Source of the DNA: Nocardioides aurantiacus
GTDB lineage: Bacteria; Actinomycetota; Actinomycetes; Propionibacteriales; Nocardioidaceae
Assembly (NCBI RefSeq): GCF_003752505.1
Contig: NZ_RKHO01000001.1
Coordinates: forward strand, 2,976,001-3,040,000
Direction: 5' to 3'
Length of the DNA stretch: 64,000 nt
Positions 30,467 to 41,524 of this stretch are shown piece after piece (the stretch's first letter is position 1; each line of letters opens with the position of its first letter). The notes below the pieces were generated by a model. It was not told where the DNA came from. It searched no databases and saw only the letters and a program-made list of their open reading frames with translations. Made by a program: the position numbers and the translations under genes.

Positions 30467-32416
30467 TCAGGAGGCCTGCGACCGCGCCGTGCCGCCGGGG
30501 TGCGCCATCGCCTCGGGCGGGAACGGGGCCGCGGACCCCTCGGGGGCCCCGGTGGGGACGCCGGGGGGGACGCGGGTGGGGGCGCCGGTGGGTCCGCCGC
30601 CGATGGCACCGGTCGGCTGCTGGTCGTCCTGGGCGCGCACCGGCAGCCGCAGCCGGAAGCTGCTGCCGCGGCCGAGCTCGGAGGAGACCAGGATCTCGCC
30701 GCCGTGCATCTGCGCGATGCGGCGCGAGATCGCCAGACCCAGGCCGGTGCCGGGGATCGACAGCGCCTCGGGGTTGGAGGAGCGGTGGAAGGCCGAGAAC
30801 AGCTGCACCTGGTCGGCGGCGGAGATGCCGAGGCCGGTGTCGACGACCTCGACGAAGGCCAGCGGCCCGTCCTGGCCGACCGAGACCTCGACCGCACCGC
30901 CGGGCAGGGTGTACTTCACGGCGTTGCTGACCAGGTTGTCCACGACCTTGCCGAGCTCGTCGGGGTCGCAGGTGACCAGGACCTCGGCGTCGGGCACCGA
31001 GACCCCGATCGTCACCGAGCCCTGCTCGGCCGGCATCGCCATCAGGTCGATGCTCTGGGCCGCCAGCGCGCGCAGGTCGACCGGCACCCGCACCCGCTCG
31101 CGCTTGTCCTGGACCTGGGAGTAGTTCAGGAGGTTCTGCACCAGCCGGTTGAGCCGGTCGGCGTTGCGCGAGATCGCGTCGACCGAGGAGATGCCGGTGT
31201 CGAGGTCCTCGAGCAGCTCGATGTGGCCGATGATCGAGGTCAGCGGCGTCTTGAGCTCGTGGGAGATGGTCGCGATCAGCTCGCCCTTGTAGCGGTCGAG
31301 CTCCTGCAGCTCCCCCACCAGGTGGCGCTCGCGGTCGTAGAGCCGGGCGTTGAGCACGACCCGGCCGAGGGTCCGGCCGACCTCCATCACGGCGTCCTGC
31401 TCGTCGTCGCTCCAGGGCGCGCCGTCGTCGCGGGCGAGCAGCACGTAGCCGAGCAGCTCGCGACCCAGCCCGACCGGGGCGAACATCAGGCTCTTGTCGG
31501 GGTTCTCGTCGAGCAGCCCGAGCACGTGCTGCTGCTGGTCGGGGTCCAGGTGCGTGGCCAGCTCGTACGACGTCCGCGCGGTCACCACCACCGGCCGACC
31601 CAGGCGCGCGGCCCGCGAGGCCAGCTGCGCCTTGACCTGCACCAGGTCGGCGGCCTGCTCGCGCTCGTCGGGCGGGTACGCCGCGGACTGCTCGAGCTGG
31701 CCGAGGTCACCGTTGGGGAAGCAGCGGATCCACAGGTGCTCGGTGCGCAGCCCCCGGGCCACCGCCTGCGCGGCCTCGCGCAGCGAGACGTCGAGCTCGG
31801 CGAGCTGGCCGGCCGAGGAGACGGCGCGCAGCATCTCGCCCATCCGCACCTGGTCGCTGAGCCGCTCGCGCTGCTGGGCGTTGTACATCGCCAGGCCCGC
31901 CTGCACCACGAACATCTCGAGCAGCTCGCGCTCCTCGCGGTTGGGGATGCGGTTGCCCGGCGGCAGGTCGACCGACATGTTGCCGAGCAGCTGACCGGTC
32001 GCGGAGTAGAGCGGCGCGTAGAGCGCGTCGAGCGGGTGCCACGCGTCGGGGCGGGCGTCGGGCTCGAACTCCGGCACCCAGGCGGACTCCTCGAGGGCGT
32101 CGGGCATCCGGTCGTGCGGCACGAAGCGCAGCACGCCCCACTCGTCGGCCTGGGCGAACTCGTTGAAGATCGAGGCCACCGGCGTACGACGGCCGATGAT
32201 CTGCTCCTGGACCTCGACCGGGCCCGCGACGGTGGTCATCACGAACGTCTCGCCCTCGAGCCGGGCGATGGCGGCGATGCCGTAGCCGAGGACCTCGACG
32301 ACACCGCGGGCGATCTCGTCGAGCACCTCGGAGAGGTCCGTCGAGCTGTTGACGCGCAGCATCAGCTCGTACAGACGACGGATCCCCTCGGCCCGAGGGG
32401 ACTCTGTGAGGTGCAT
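30467..32416 (-). CDS. GAF-domain sensor histidine kinase (orphan)
   Basis: Soluble histidine kinase of 649 aa with no transmembrane helix. Two GAF-type sensor domains occupy about 1-190 and 200-360. The dimerisation helix contains the phospho-acceptor His386 in ISHELKTPL. The HATPase domain has the N box (DNLVSNAVKYT), VVDTGLGIS (G1) and GTGLGLAIS (G2). The Pro/Gly/Ala-rich tail (PTGAPTRVPPGVPTGAPEG) is disordered. No response regulator gene lies next to it, so its partner is elsewhere. The ligand may be a small molecule or redox signal. ATG 32416 lies about 46 nt downstream of the predicted transcript start. Confidence 0.88.
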   Translation of the reverse strand: MHLTESPRAEGIRRLYELMLRVNSSTDLSEVLDEIARGVVEVLGYGIAAIARLEGETFVMTTVAGPVEVQEQIIGRRTPVASIFNEFAQADEWGVLRFVPHDRMPDALEESAWVPEFEPDARPDAWHPLDALYAPLYSATGQLLGNMSVDLPPGNRIPNREERELLEMFVVQAGLAMYNAQQRERLSDQVRMGEMLRAVSSAGQLAELDVSLREAAQAVARGLRTEHLWIRCFPNGDLGQLEQSAAYPPDEREQAADLVQVKAQLASRAARLGRPVVVTARTSYELATHLDPDQQQHVLGLLDENPDKSLMFAPVGLGRELLGYVLLARDDGAPWSDDEQDAVMEVGRTLGRVVLNARLYDRERHLVGELQELDRYKGELIATISHELKTPLTSIIGHIELLEDLDTGISSVDAISRNADRLNRLVQNLLNYSQVQDKRERVRVPVDLRALAAQSIDLMAMPAEQGSVTIGVSVPDAEVLVTCDPDELGKVVDNLVSNAVKYTLPGGAVEVSVGQDGPLAFVEVVDTGLGISAADQVQLFSAFHRSSNPEALSIPGTGLGLAISRRIAQMHGGEILVSSELGRGSSFRLRLPVRAQDDQQPTGAIGGGPTGAPTRVPPGVPTGAPEGSAAPFPPEAMAHPGGTARSQAS

Positions 32417-32469
32417 CGGGTGTTTCCCCTACCCATCTCGACGGCAGGACGAGGGCGACCTGTAGGACC

Positions 32470-32475
32470 AGTCTA
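32470..32475 (-). promoter_or_regulatory. -10 hexamer, sensor kinase
   Basis: TAGACT on the minus strand, giving a leader of about 46 nt before ATG 32416. Confidence 0.4.
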
Positions 32476-32527
32476 GGTGGCATTGTCCGGTTTGACTGCT
32501 GATCCTCCTACCCGACGGTACGCGCCG

Positions 32528-32558
32528 GGCCCCCCGTCGTGCATGGCACTGGGGGGCC
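32528..32558 (-). terminator. terminator of rnj
   Basis: GGCCCCCC (32528-32535) and GGGGGGCC (32551-32558) with an inner GTGC/GCAC stem. The hairpin begins about 23 nt after the rnj stop. No U-tract follows, as is common in high-GC genomes. Confidence 0.65.
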
Positions 32559-32580
32559 ATTCCCGCAGGTCGGTCGCGGG

Positions 32581-34268
<1,688 letters not shown>

Positions 34269-34272
<4 letters not shown>

Positions 34273-35159
34273 AGGAGTCCTGCCTTCTGGATCACGGCCC
34301 GCAGGGCCGCGACCTCGTCGTCGTCGAGCGGCACCAGGGGGCCCCGCACGTGGCGTCCGTCGAGGACGCCGAGCAGCTCGAGGGCCGCCTTGGCGGTCGT
34401 CGCGCCGTAGTTGGGCACGCCCATGACGGCGTCGAACACCGGCAGCAGCGTGGTGAACGTGTCGAGCGCGCCCGCCGGGTCGGAGCCGAACTGCTCCACC
34501 ACGCGGCGCAGCTGCTCGCCGACCACGTGGCCGGCCACCGAGACCACGCCGCAGGCGCCGTGGGCGAGGTAGCCCAGCAGCAGGCTGTCGTCGCCGGCGT
34601 AGACGTCGTAGCCGAGCTGCCGCAGCGCGACCGCGTCGAGCGGGTTGCCCGTGGCGCTCTTGACCGAGGTGACGTTCTCGAGCCGGCGGGCGGCCTCGTA
34701 GGTCGAGGGCGCGATCGCCTGGCCGGTGCGACCGGGCACGTCGTAGAGCATCACCGGCAGGCTGGTGGCGCGAGCCACCTCGGTGAAGTGGTGCAGCATG
34801 CCGGCCGGGCCGGGCTTGTTGTAGTAGGGCGCCACCAGGAGCACGGCGTCGACGCCGACCTTCTCGGCCTGCACGGCGAGCTCCACGGAGTGGGCGGTGG
34901 CGTTGGTGCCGACCCCGGCCACGACCGTGCCGCGGTCGCCCACGGCGTCCTTGACGGCGCGGAGGATCTCGGTGTCCTCGGGGACGGTGGTCGTGGGCGA
35001 CTCACCGGTGGTGCCGCTGACGACGACGCCGTCGTTGCCGTGGTCGAGCAGGTGCGAGGCCACCGCGGCGACCCCGTCGAGGTCGACGGCACCGTCGGCG
35101 GTGAAGGGCGTGACCATCGCGGTCAGCACGCGGCCGAAGGGCGCGGCAGGCAGGCTCAT
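34269..35159 (-). CDS. dapA: 4-hydroxy-tetrahydrodipicolinate synthase
   Basis: Condenses pyruvate with aspartate semialdehyde, the first committed step to lysine and diaminopimelate. The 296-residue TIM-barrel protein has GTTGESP (49-55), Tyr139 (LYDVPGRTG) and the Schiff-base Lys167 ([10 protein letters not shown]). ATG 35159 is chosen because the family N-terminus begins there and a TAACGT hexamer ends 7 nt upstream. The longer open frame adds 26 unrelated residues. dapB is also in this window (40592). Confidence 0.95.
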
Positions 35160-35166
35160 GGGCCCT

Positions 35167-35172
35167 ACGTTA
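35167..35172 (-). promoter_or_regulatory. -10 hexamer, leaderless-type, dapA
   Basis: TAACGT on the minus strand, 7 nt before ATG 35159. Confidence 0.5.
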
Positions 35173-35222
35173 TCCGGGACGCGGACCGTCGCGAGTCGCA
35201 GGCGCACGGCAGCCGTGGCGCG

Positions 35223-35228
35223 TATCTT
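35223..35228 (+). promoter_or_regulatory. -10 hexamer, leaderless-type, TM2 protein
   Basis: TATCTT ending 7 nt before ATG 35236. Confidence 0.5.
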
Positions 35229-35235
35229 GTGCCGC

Positions 35236-35730
35236 ATGACGCAGAGCGACCAGCCCGACCCGTCGTACGACCCCCACGCCGGAGGCGGCCAGGCAGGCAG
35301 CGGCTACGGCGGCGGCCAGGGCGGCTACGACCAGGGCTACGGCCAGCCCGGGGTCCCCGCCCCGACCCAGGGCAGCTTCATGCTGGCCCACCTCGGCCAG
35401 GAGTACGGCCCCTACGGCTTCCAGCAGCTGCAGCAGATGGCGCTGGCCGGCCAGCTCAAGGGCGACGCGACCCTGCGGGAGTCCACCCAGGGCGGCTGGT
35501 TCCCGGCCAAGCAGCTGCCGGGGCTGTTCAGCCACCGCGAGTGGCTCACCGCCACGCTGCTCTCGGCCTTCCTCGGCGGCTTCGGCGTCGACCGGTTCTA
35601 CCTCGGCCAGACCGGCCTCGGCATCCTCAAGCTGCTGACGCTCGGCGGCTGCGGCATCTGGTCGCTGATCGACTTCATCCTGATCCTGCTGCGCAAGGTC
35701 CCCGACGCCGACGGCCGCCCCTTGGCCTAG
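35236..35730 (+). CDS. GYF-like and TM2-domain membrane protein
   Basis: Membrane protein of 164 aa. Residues 1-42 are a Gly/Tyr/Gln-rich disordered tail. A GYF_2-like domain follows (about 46-95: [15 protein letters not shown] and [13 protein letters not shown]). Then comes a TM2 domain: two helices joined by the conserved [25 protein letters not shown] turn region, ending in the [14 protein letters not shown] helix. TM2 proteins have no firmly known role in bacteria. It is divergent from dapA with a 76-bp gap. Probably leaderless. Confidence 0.85.
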   Translation: MTQSDQPDPSYDPHAGGGQAGSGYGGGQGGYDQGYGQPGVPAPTQGSFMLAHLGQEYGPYGFQQLQQMALAGQLKGDATLRESTQGGWFPAKQLPGLFSHREWLTATLLSAFLGGFGVDRFYLGQTGLGILKLLTLGGCGIWSLIDFILILLRKVPDADGRPLA

Positions 35731-35772
35731 CGGCCCGGGGCCCCGCGGGCACCCCGGGTCCGCACGGAGATC

Positions 35773-36696
35773 TCAGTCCCTGCCGACCAGCTCCCCCAGG
35801 AGCTCGAGGTGGTCCAGGTCGTCCAGGTCGAGCACCTGCAGGTAGGCGCGGGTGACGCCCAGCTCGGCGTAGCGGCCCAGCTGCTCGCCGATCTCCTGGG
35901 GCGTGCCCGTGAGGCCGTTGCGGCGCAGCTCCTCGGGCGCCCGGCCCGCGGCCCGGGCGCGACGGTCCACCTCGGCGTCGTCACGGCCCGCGGCGACCGT
36001 GAGGGCCACCGACCAGGTGAGCTCGTCCGCGTCGCGGCCGATCTCCGCGCAGGCGTCGCGGACCCGCCCGACCTGGGTGCGCGTCACGTCCGGCGGTGCG
36101 AACGGCAGGTTGAACTCCGCGGCGTACCGCGCCGCCAGGGCCGGGGTGCGGCGCTTGCCGGTGCCGCCGACCACGATCGGCGGTCCCGGGCGCTGCACCG
36201 GCTTGGGCAGCGCGGGCGAGCCGGTGACCGGGTAGTGCGGCCCCGGGTGGTCGAACGACTCCCCCTCGGGCGTCGCCCACAGCCCGGTGACCACCGCCAG
36301 CTGCTCCTCGAGGCGGTCGAACCGCTCGCCCACGGCCGGGAACCCGATGCCGTACGCCGCGTGCTCGGCCTCGAACCAGCCCGCGCCCAGCCCCAGCTCG
36401 ACGCGGCCGCCCGACATCTGGTCGACCTGGGCCACGGTGATCGCCAGCGGGCCGGGCAGCCGGAAGGTCGCCGAGCTGACCAGGGTGCCGAGCCGGATCG
36501 TGGTCGTCTCCCGCGCCAGGCCGGCGAGCGTCACCCACGCGTCGGTCGGACCGGGCAGCCCGTCGCCGCCCATGGCGAGGTAGTGGTCGGAGCGGAAGAA
36601 CGCCCCGAAGCCGAGCGACTCCGCGGCCCGGGCGACCCGGAGCTGCTGGTCGTAGGTGGCGCCCTGCTGGGGCTCGACGAAGATGCGCAGGTCCAT
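35773..36696 (-). CDS. LLM-class F420-dependent oxidoreductase
   Basis: Luciferase-like monooxygenase superfamily TIM barrel, 307 aa, of the type that uses coenzyme F420 in actinobacteria. Signatures are FFRSDHYLAMGGDGLPGPTDAW (53-56 region Asp/His), RLGTLVSSATFRLPGPLAITVAQVDQMSGGRVELGLGAGW, and GPPIVVGGTGKRRTPALAARYA. The substrate is unknown. ATG 36696 has a TACGGT hexamer 6 nt upstream. The gene lies downstream of dfr on the same strand with a short hairpin in the 39-bp gap. Confidence 0.88.
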   Translation of the reverse strand: MDLRIFVEPQQGATYDQQLRVARAAESLGFGAFFRSDHYLAMGGDGLPGPTDAWVTLAGLARETTTIRLGTLVSSATFRLPGPLAITVAQVDQMSGGRVELGLGAGWFEAEHAAYGIGFPAVGERFDRLEEQLAVVTGLWATPEGESFDHPGPHYPVTGSPALPKPVQRPGPPIVVGGTGKRRTPALAARYAAEFNLPFAPPDVTRTQVGRVRDACAEIGRDADELTWSVALTVAAGRDDAEVDRRARAAGRAPEELRRNGLTGTPQEIGEQLGRYAELGVTRAYLQVLDLDDLDHLELLGELVGRD

Positions 36697-36698
36697 GG

Positions 36699-36715
36699 CG
36701 CCACCGTAGGTGGCG
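36699..36715. promoter_or_regulatory. short palindrome over the F420-oxidoreductase promoter
   Basis: CGCCACC-GTA-GGTGGCG overlaps the TACGGT hexamer (36703-36708, minus strand). It could be a dfr terminator, a repressor site, or both. Confidence 0.4.
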
Positions 36716-36735
36716 GGCGGCCGGAGCGGTCGGGC

Positions 36736-37233
36736 CTAGCGGCGCTCGAGCCAGCGGATCGTCCAGGCCGGGTCGTCGTCGAGGTGCTCCTCGCGGCGCG
36801 TCTCGGCCCAGTCGCCCTCGTCGAAGTCGGGGTAGTGGGTGTCGCCCTCGGGGGCGAGGTCGACCTCGGTGAGGACCTGCTCGGTCGCGAACCTGATGGC
36901 CTCGGCGTACAACCGACCGCCGCCGCCGACGTTGACGACCTCGTCCAGGCCGGCCCCGACCTCCAACGCCTCCTCGAAGGACCGCGCGACGAGCACGCCC
37001 TCGTGGGCCCAGCCCCGGTCGCTGGTGACCACGATGCTCTGCCGGTCGGGCAGCGGGCGGCCGATGCCCTCGAAGGTGGCGCGGCCGAGGACCAGCGGGT
37101 GGCCCACGGTGGTGCGCCTGAAGTGGGCGAAGTCGGCCGGGATCCGCCACGGGATGCCGCCCGTCGCGCCGATGACACCGTTGCGGGCGCGCGCGGCCAC
37201 CAGCACGACCCGGGTCACCGGCCGCTCACCCAT
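36736..37233 (-). CDS. dfrA: dihydrofolate reductase
   Basis: Reduces dihydrofolate with NADPH, 165 aa. NGVIGATGGIPWRIPADFAHFR near the N-terminus holds the substrate loop and the Trp/Asp pair. VLGRATFEGIGRPLPDRQSIVVTSD and VNVGGGGRLYAEAI are the nucleotide-binding segments. The ATG at 37233 overlaps the thyA stop by one base (TGATG), so the two are translationally coupled. The pair regenerates tetrahydrofolate consumed by ThyA. A start at the next in-frame GTG would shorten it by 5 residues; ATG is preferred. Confidence 0.94.
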   Translation of the reverse strand: MGERPVTRVVLVAARARNGVIGATGGIPWRIPADFAHFRRTTVGHPLVLGRATFEGIGRPLPDRQSIVVTSDRGWAHEGVLVARSFEEALEVGAGLDEVVNVGGGGRLYAEAIRFATEQVLTEVDLAPEGDTHYPDFDEGDWAETRREEHLDDDPAWTIRWLERR

Positions 37234-38048
37234 CAGACCGCGATGGGGGCGCGGATGCCCGGGTGGGGGTCGTAGCCCTCGAGGCGGACGTGCTCGAGGT
37301 CGAAGGCGTCGAGCTCGCGCACGCGGGGGTCGAGGTGGAGCGTCGGCAGCGGCCGCGGGTCGCGGGTGAGCTGGAGCTCGGCCTGCTCGAGGTGGTTGAG
37401 GTAGAGGTGGGCGTCGCCGAAGGTGTGCACGAAGTCGCCCACCTCGAGGTCGACGACCTGGGCGACCATGTGGGTCAGCAGCGCGTAGGAGGCGATGTTG
37501 AACGGCACGCCGAGGAAGACGTCGGCGGAGCGCTGGTAGAGCTGGCACGACAGCCGGCCCCGCTCCCCCGGCGCCGCCGGCGGGGCGACGTAGAACTGGA
37601 AGAGCGCGTGGCACGGCGCCAGCGCCATGTCGGGGATGTCTGCGACGTTCCACGCCGAGACGAGGTGGCGCCGCGAGTCGGGGTCGCGGCGCAGCTGCTC
37701 GACCACCTGCGCGACCTGGTCGACGTGGCGGCCGTCGGGGGTCGGCCACGAGCGCCACTGGTAGCCGTAGACCGGGCCCAGGTCGCCGTCGGCGTCGGCC
37801 CACTCGTCCCAGATCGAGATGCCACGGTCCTGGAGCCACTTCACGTTGGTGTCGCCCCGCAGGAACCACAGCAGCTCGCCGAACACCGAGCGGGTGTGGA
37901 CCTTCTTGGTGGTGACCAGCGGGAAGCCGGCGGCGAGGTCGAGGCGGAGCTGGTGGCCGAAGACGCTGCGGGTGCCGGTGCCGGTGCGGTCGGACTTCTC
38001 GACGCCGTCCTCCAGCACGCGGCGGAGGAGGTCGAGGTAGGCCTGCAT
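37233..38048 (-). CDS. thyA: thymidylate synthase
   Basis: Methylates dUMP to dTMP with methylene-THF, 271 aa. Catalytic Cys146 lies in [10 protein letters not shown], the same number as in E. coli. Other invariants are [61 protein letters not shown] and [12 protein letters not shown] 38048 has a TAGGTT hexamer 6 nt upstream. It heads the thyA-dfr unit. Confidence 0.97.
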   Translation of the reverse strand: MQAYLDLLRRVLEDGVEKSDRTGTGTRSVFGHQLRLDLAAGFPLVTTKKVHTRSVFGELLWFLRGDTNVKWLQDRGISIWDEWADADGDLGPVYGYQWRSWPTPDGRHVDQVAQVVEQLRRDPDSRRHLVSAWNVADIPDMALAPCHALFQFYVAPPAAPGERGRLSCQLYQRSADVFLGVPFNIASYALLTHMVAQVVDLEVGDFVHTFGDAHLYLNHLEQAELQLTRDPRPLPTLHLDPRVRELDAFDLEHVRLEGYDPHPGIRAPIAV

Positions 38049-38054
38049 GGGGTC

Positions 38055-38060
38055 AACCTA
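38055..38060 (-). promoter_or_regulatory. -10 hexamer, leaderless-type, thyA
   Basis: TAGGTT on the minus strand, 6 nt before ATG 38048. Confidence 0.5.
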
Positions 38061-38082
38061 CCGTCGGTGCCAGGATGGCCCG

Positions 38083-38628
38083 GTGAGCAGTGCCGACGTC
38101 TCAGCCCGTGTCGCCTGGGCCGACGACGCCCCCGCGATCGCGGCCGTCCAGGTCCGCGCGTGGCGGACGTCGTACGCCGAGCTGCTGCCCGAGGAGGTGC
38201 TGGCGGCCCTCGACCCCGAGCAGCTCGCCGCCGGCTGGCGCGACGCGCTGGCCCGGCCCGCCGACGCCCGGCAGCGCACCCTGGTGGCGCTGGAGCGCAA
38301 CACCGTGACGGGGTTCGTGCTCACCGGCCCGACGGCCGACCCCGACCGCGACCCGGTCGCGACGGGCGAGCTGACCGACCTCACCGTCGACCCGCACGTG
38401 CGCGGCGCGGGCCACGGCTCGCGGCTGCTCCAGGCCGCCGCCGACACGCTGGTGGCCGACCGCTTCACGCGGGCGGTGACCTGGCTGCCGGCGCGCGACG
38501 ACGCGCTGCGGGCCTTCCTCACCGAGGCCGGGTGGGGACCCGACGGGGCGCACCGCACGCTGGACCTGCTCGGCGACGGCGCCGTGACGCTGCAGCAGGT
38601 CCGGCTGCACACGTCGTTCTCCGACTGA
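38083..38628 (+). CDS. GNAT-family N-acetyltransferase
   Basis: Acetyl-CoA-dependent acyltransferase, 181 aa. ARVAWADDAPAIAAVQVRAWRTSYAELLP is the N-terminal GNAT segment; LTDLTVDPHVRGAGHGSRLL is motif A with the (R/Q)GxGxG/A pyrophosphate loop; FLTEAGWGPDGAHRTLDL is motif B. Substrate unknown. GTG 38083 is preferred over the ATG at 38047, which would overlap thyA. A CAGGAT hexamer ends 6 nt before GTG 38083. Two strong hairpins follow the gene. Confidence 0.85.
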   Translation: MSSADVSARVAWADDAPAIAAVQVRAWRTSYAELLPEEVLAALDPEQLAAGWRDALARPADARQRTLVALERNTVTGFVLTGPTADPDRDPVATGELTDLTVDPHVRGAGHGSRLLQAAADTLVADRFTRAVTWLPARDDALRAFLTEAGWGPDGAHRTLDLLGDGAVTLQQVRLHTSFSD

Positions 38629-38707
38629 GAGCCCCCGGACGCACCTGACCGCCGGGGTTCCGAGCCACCCGAGAGGGGCCCGGACACGCACCGGCGGTCG
38701 GGAGGGT

Positions 38708-38747
38708 GGACGGGGGGCCACGTGTGCCCAACACGGGCCCCCCGTCC
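38708..38747. terminator. bidirectional terminator
   Basis: Perfect 12-bp arms GGACGGGGGGCC and GGCCCCCCGTCC, with an inner CGTGT/ACACG stem and a 5-nt loop. It lies between two convergent genes and serves both. Confidence 0.85.
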
Positions 38748-38754
38748 GGGGGAA

Positions 38755-38786
38755 TCCTGACCTTCCAGGGGGGAGGAAGGTCAGGA
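38755..38786 (-). terminator. hairpin overlapping the M4 protease stop
   Basis: Perfect 12-bp arms TCCTGACCTTCC and GGAAGGTCAGGA with an 8-nt loop. The 3' arm includes the protease stop codon (38781-38783). Confidence 0.7.
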
Positions 38787-40409
38787 CACGTTGACCGCGC
38801 TCCAGGCGGCGGCCACCGTGGTGAACTGGGTGCTGGACGCGCCGTACAGGTCACGGGCGGCGTTCAGCGTGGCGGTGCGGGCCCCGGCGTAGTTCGTGCC
38901 GGAGGTCATGTAGACCGACAGCGCGCGGAACCAGATCTTGCCCGCTGCGTCGCGACCGATCCCCGTCACCGACGAGCCGTTGCAGGTCGTCGACGCGTGG
39001 GGCTTGCCGCCGATGGTCTTCGAGCCGGAGCCCTCGGCGAGCAGGTAGAAGAAGTGGTTGCCGATGCCCGAGGAGTAGTGCACGTCGGCGGTGCCGGCGG
39101 TCGAGGAGTAGCAGTTCAGCGAGCTGCCGTCCGAGGAGGGATTGTCCATCCGGCGGAAGCCGACGCCCTTGGCGAGGTCGAACTCCTCGCCGATGTAGTA
39201 GTCGGCCGGGTCGCTGGCGTTGGCGGCGTAGAACTCCACCAGGGTGCCGAAGATGTCCGAGGTGGCCTCGTTGAGGCCGCCGGACTCGCCGGAGTAGGTG
39301 AGGTCGGCGGTGTTCTCGGTGACGCCGTGGCTCATCTCGTGGCCGGCCACGTCGAGGGAGACGAGCGGGCCGAAGCTGGTGCCGTCGCCGTCGCCGTACG
39401 TCATCTTGGAGCCGTCCCAGAAGGCGTTGACGTACCTGTTGCCGTAGTGGACGCGGTTGAGCGAGCCGGTGCCGTTGCCGAAGATGCCGTTGCGGCCGTG
39501 GACCTGCGCGAAGTAGTCCCAGGTCTCGTTGCTGCCGTACTGCGCGTCGGCGGCGGCGCTCGCCCGGTTGGCGTTGGTGCCGTTGCCGAACGTCGTGGTC
39601 GAGGAGGTGACCAGCGTGCCGTTGGAGCAGCCGCTGCCGGTGACCTGGCAGATGTAGGAGTCCTGCTTGTTCTTCATGTCGGTGGTGTAGGTGCCGCCAC
39701 GGACGCCGGCGTTCTTGAGCTGGTAGGACGACCCCGACGGGGTGACGCTCAACGGGACGCTGCCGCTGTAGAGCGTCTGGCCGGAGCCGTCGACGTTGAC
39801 GATCTCCTGCTCGGTGCGGATGACCTGACCGGTCTTCGCGTCGACGTACGTCGCGAGGCGGCTGGGCGTCTGGTCGGCCTGGGTGCCGCCGCTCATGACC
39901 TTCCAGGCCAGGCGCGGCTGCGCGCCGCGGGCGTCGACCACCAGCGAGCTGCCCTCGAGCTCCTCGCCGGCGATGGCGCGGGTGACCTTGCTGGGGGCCA
40001 GCGCCTTCGCACCGGCGGCGGCCTTGCCGACGGCCGGGGTGACCGCGAGGGTCAGGTCGTCGGCGAGGGTCTGGCTCGCGCCCTTCCAGCCGCCGGAGGG
40101 GCCCTGGTGGACGACGAGGTCGCCGCCGACGACCGGGAGGCCGCGGTAGCTGCGCTGGAACCGGACGTGGCTGGTGCCGTCCGCGTCGACCACGGTGTCG
40201 ACCGCCTCGAGCTGCTGCGACGCGGCGTAGCGGGTCGCGCCGGGGTGGGCCTCGACGGCGGCCCGGGCCCGGTCGACGCGGGCGCCGGACGGGTCGGCGG
40301 TGACCGAGGGGCCGGAGGCGGCGGTGGCCGGCGCGACCTGGGCACCCGCGGCCGCGGCCGAGGCCAGGGCCACAGCGGCAGCGCTGAGGAAGGCGGTGGT
40401 GGGACGCAT
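38781..40409 (-). CDS. secreted M4-family (thermolysin-like) metallopeptidase
   Basis: Extracellular zinc protease precursor of 542 aa. Residues 1-35 are a Sec signal peptide, with hydrophobic core and ATAA-type end. The propeptide (FTP/PepSY-like, about 36-210) includes VRFQRSYRGLPVVGGDLVVHQ. The mature enzyme has HEMSH (357-361) and the third zinc ligand Glu381 in GGLNEATSD. The C-terminal helical domain is complete (YMTSGTNYAGARTATLNAARDLYG). Three Cys are in the mature part (ICQVTGSGC; LNC; TTC). ATG 40409 is chosen as the signal-peptide start; the ribosome binding site is weak (GAGCAG). It likely scavenges peptides outside the cell. Confidence 0.92.
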   Translation of the reverse strand: MRPTTAFLSAAAVALASAAAAGAQVAPATAASGPSVTADPSGARVDRARAAVEAHPGATRYAASQQLEAVDTVVDADGTSHVRFQRSYRGLPVVGGDLVVHQGPSGGWKGASQTLADDLTLAVTPAVGKAAAGAKALAPSKVTRAIAGEELEGSSLVVDARGAQPRLAWKVMSGGTQADQTPSRLATYVDAKTGQVIRTEQEIVNVDGSGQTLYSGSVPLSVTPSGSSYQLKNAGVRGGTYTTDMKNKQDSYICQVTGSGCSNGTLVTSSTTTFGNGTNANRASAAADAQYGSNETWDYFAQVHGRNGIFGNGTGSLNRVHYGNRYVNAFWDGSKMTYGDGDGTSFGPLVSLDVAGHEMSHGVTENTADLTYSGESGGLNEATSDIFGTLVEFYAANASDPADYYIGEEFDLAKGVGFRRMDNPSSDGSSLNCYSSTAGTADVHYSSGIGNHFFYLLAEGSGSKTIGGKPHASTTCNGSSVTGIGRDAAGKIWFRALSVYMTSGTNYAGARTATLNAARDLYGASSTQFTTVAAAWSAVNVS

Positions 40410-40525
40410 GCAGCTGCTCGATTCGCAGGAGGAGGAAGAGATCCGGGAGGGCTTCCCGGGGGCTCCTCCAGCGTGCCCGTGGAGCGGCCTCCTGGCACCG
40501 GGCTGGCGGGTGCACGATGGTGCGT

Positions 40526-40539
40526 TGCACGTTCGTGCA
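40526..40539. promoter_or_regulatory. palindrome upstream of the M4 protease
   Basis: TGCACG-TT-CGTGCA, within a 180-bp region that also holds other GTGCAC repeats (40510-40515) and CGTGCCG tandem copies (40560 onward). It is a candidate regulator site for the protease. No clear -10 hexamer was found. Confidence 0.4.
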
Positions 40540-40591
40540 GAGTTGCGCGTCCCCGACGCGTGCCGATGCGTGCCGGCGTGTGCCGGCGTCC

Positions 40592-41523
<932 letters not shown>

Positions 41524-41524
41524 C

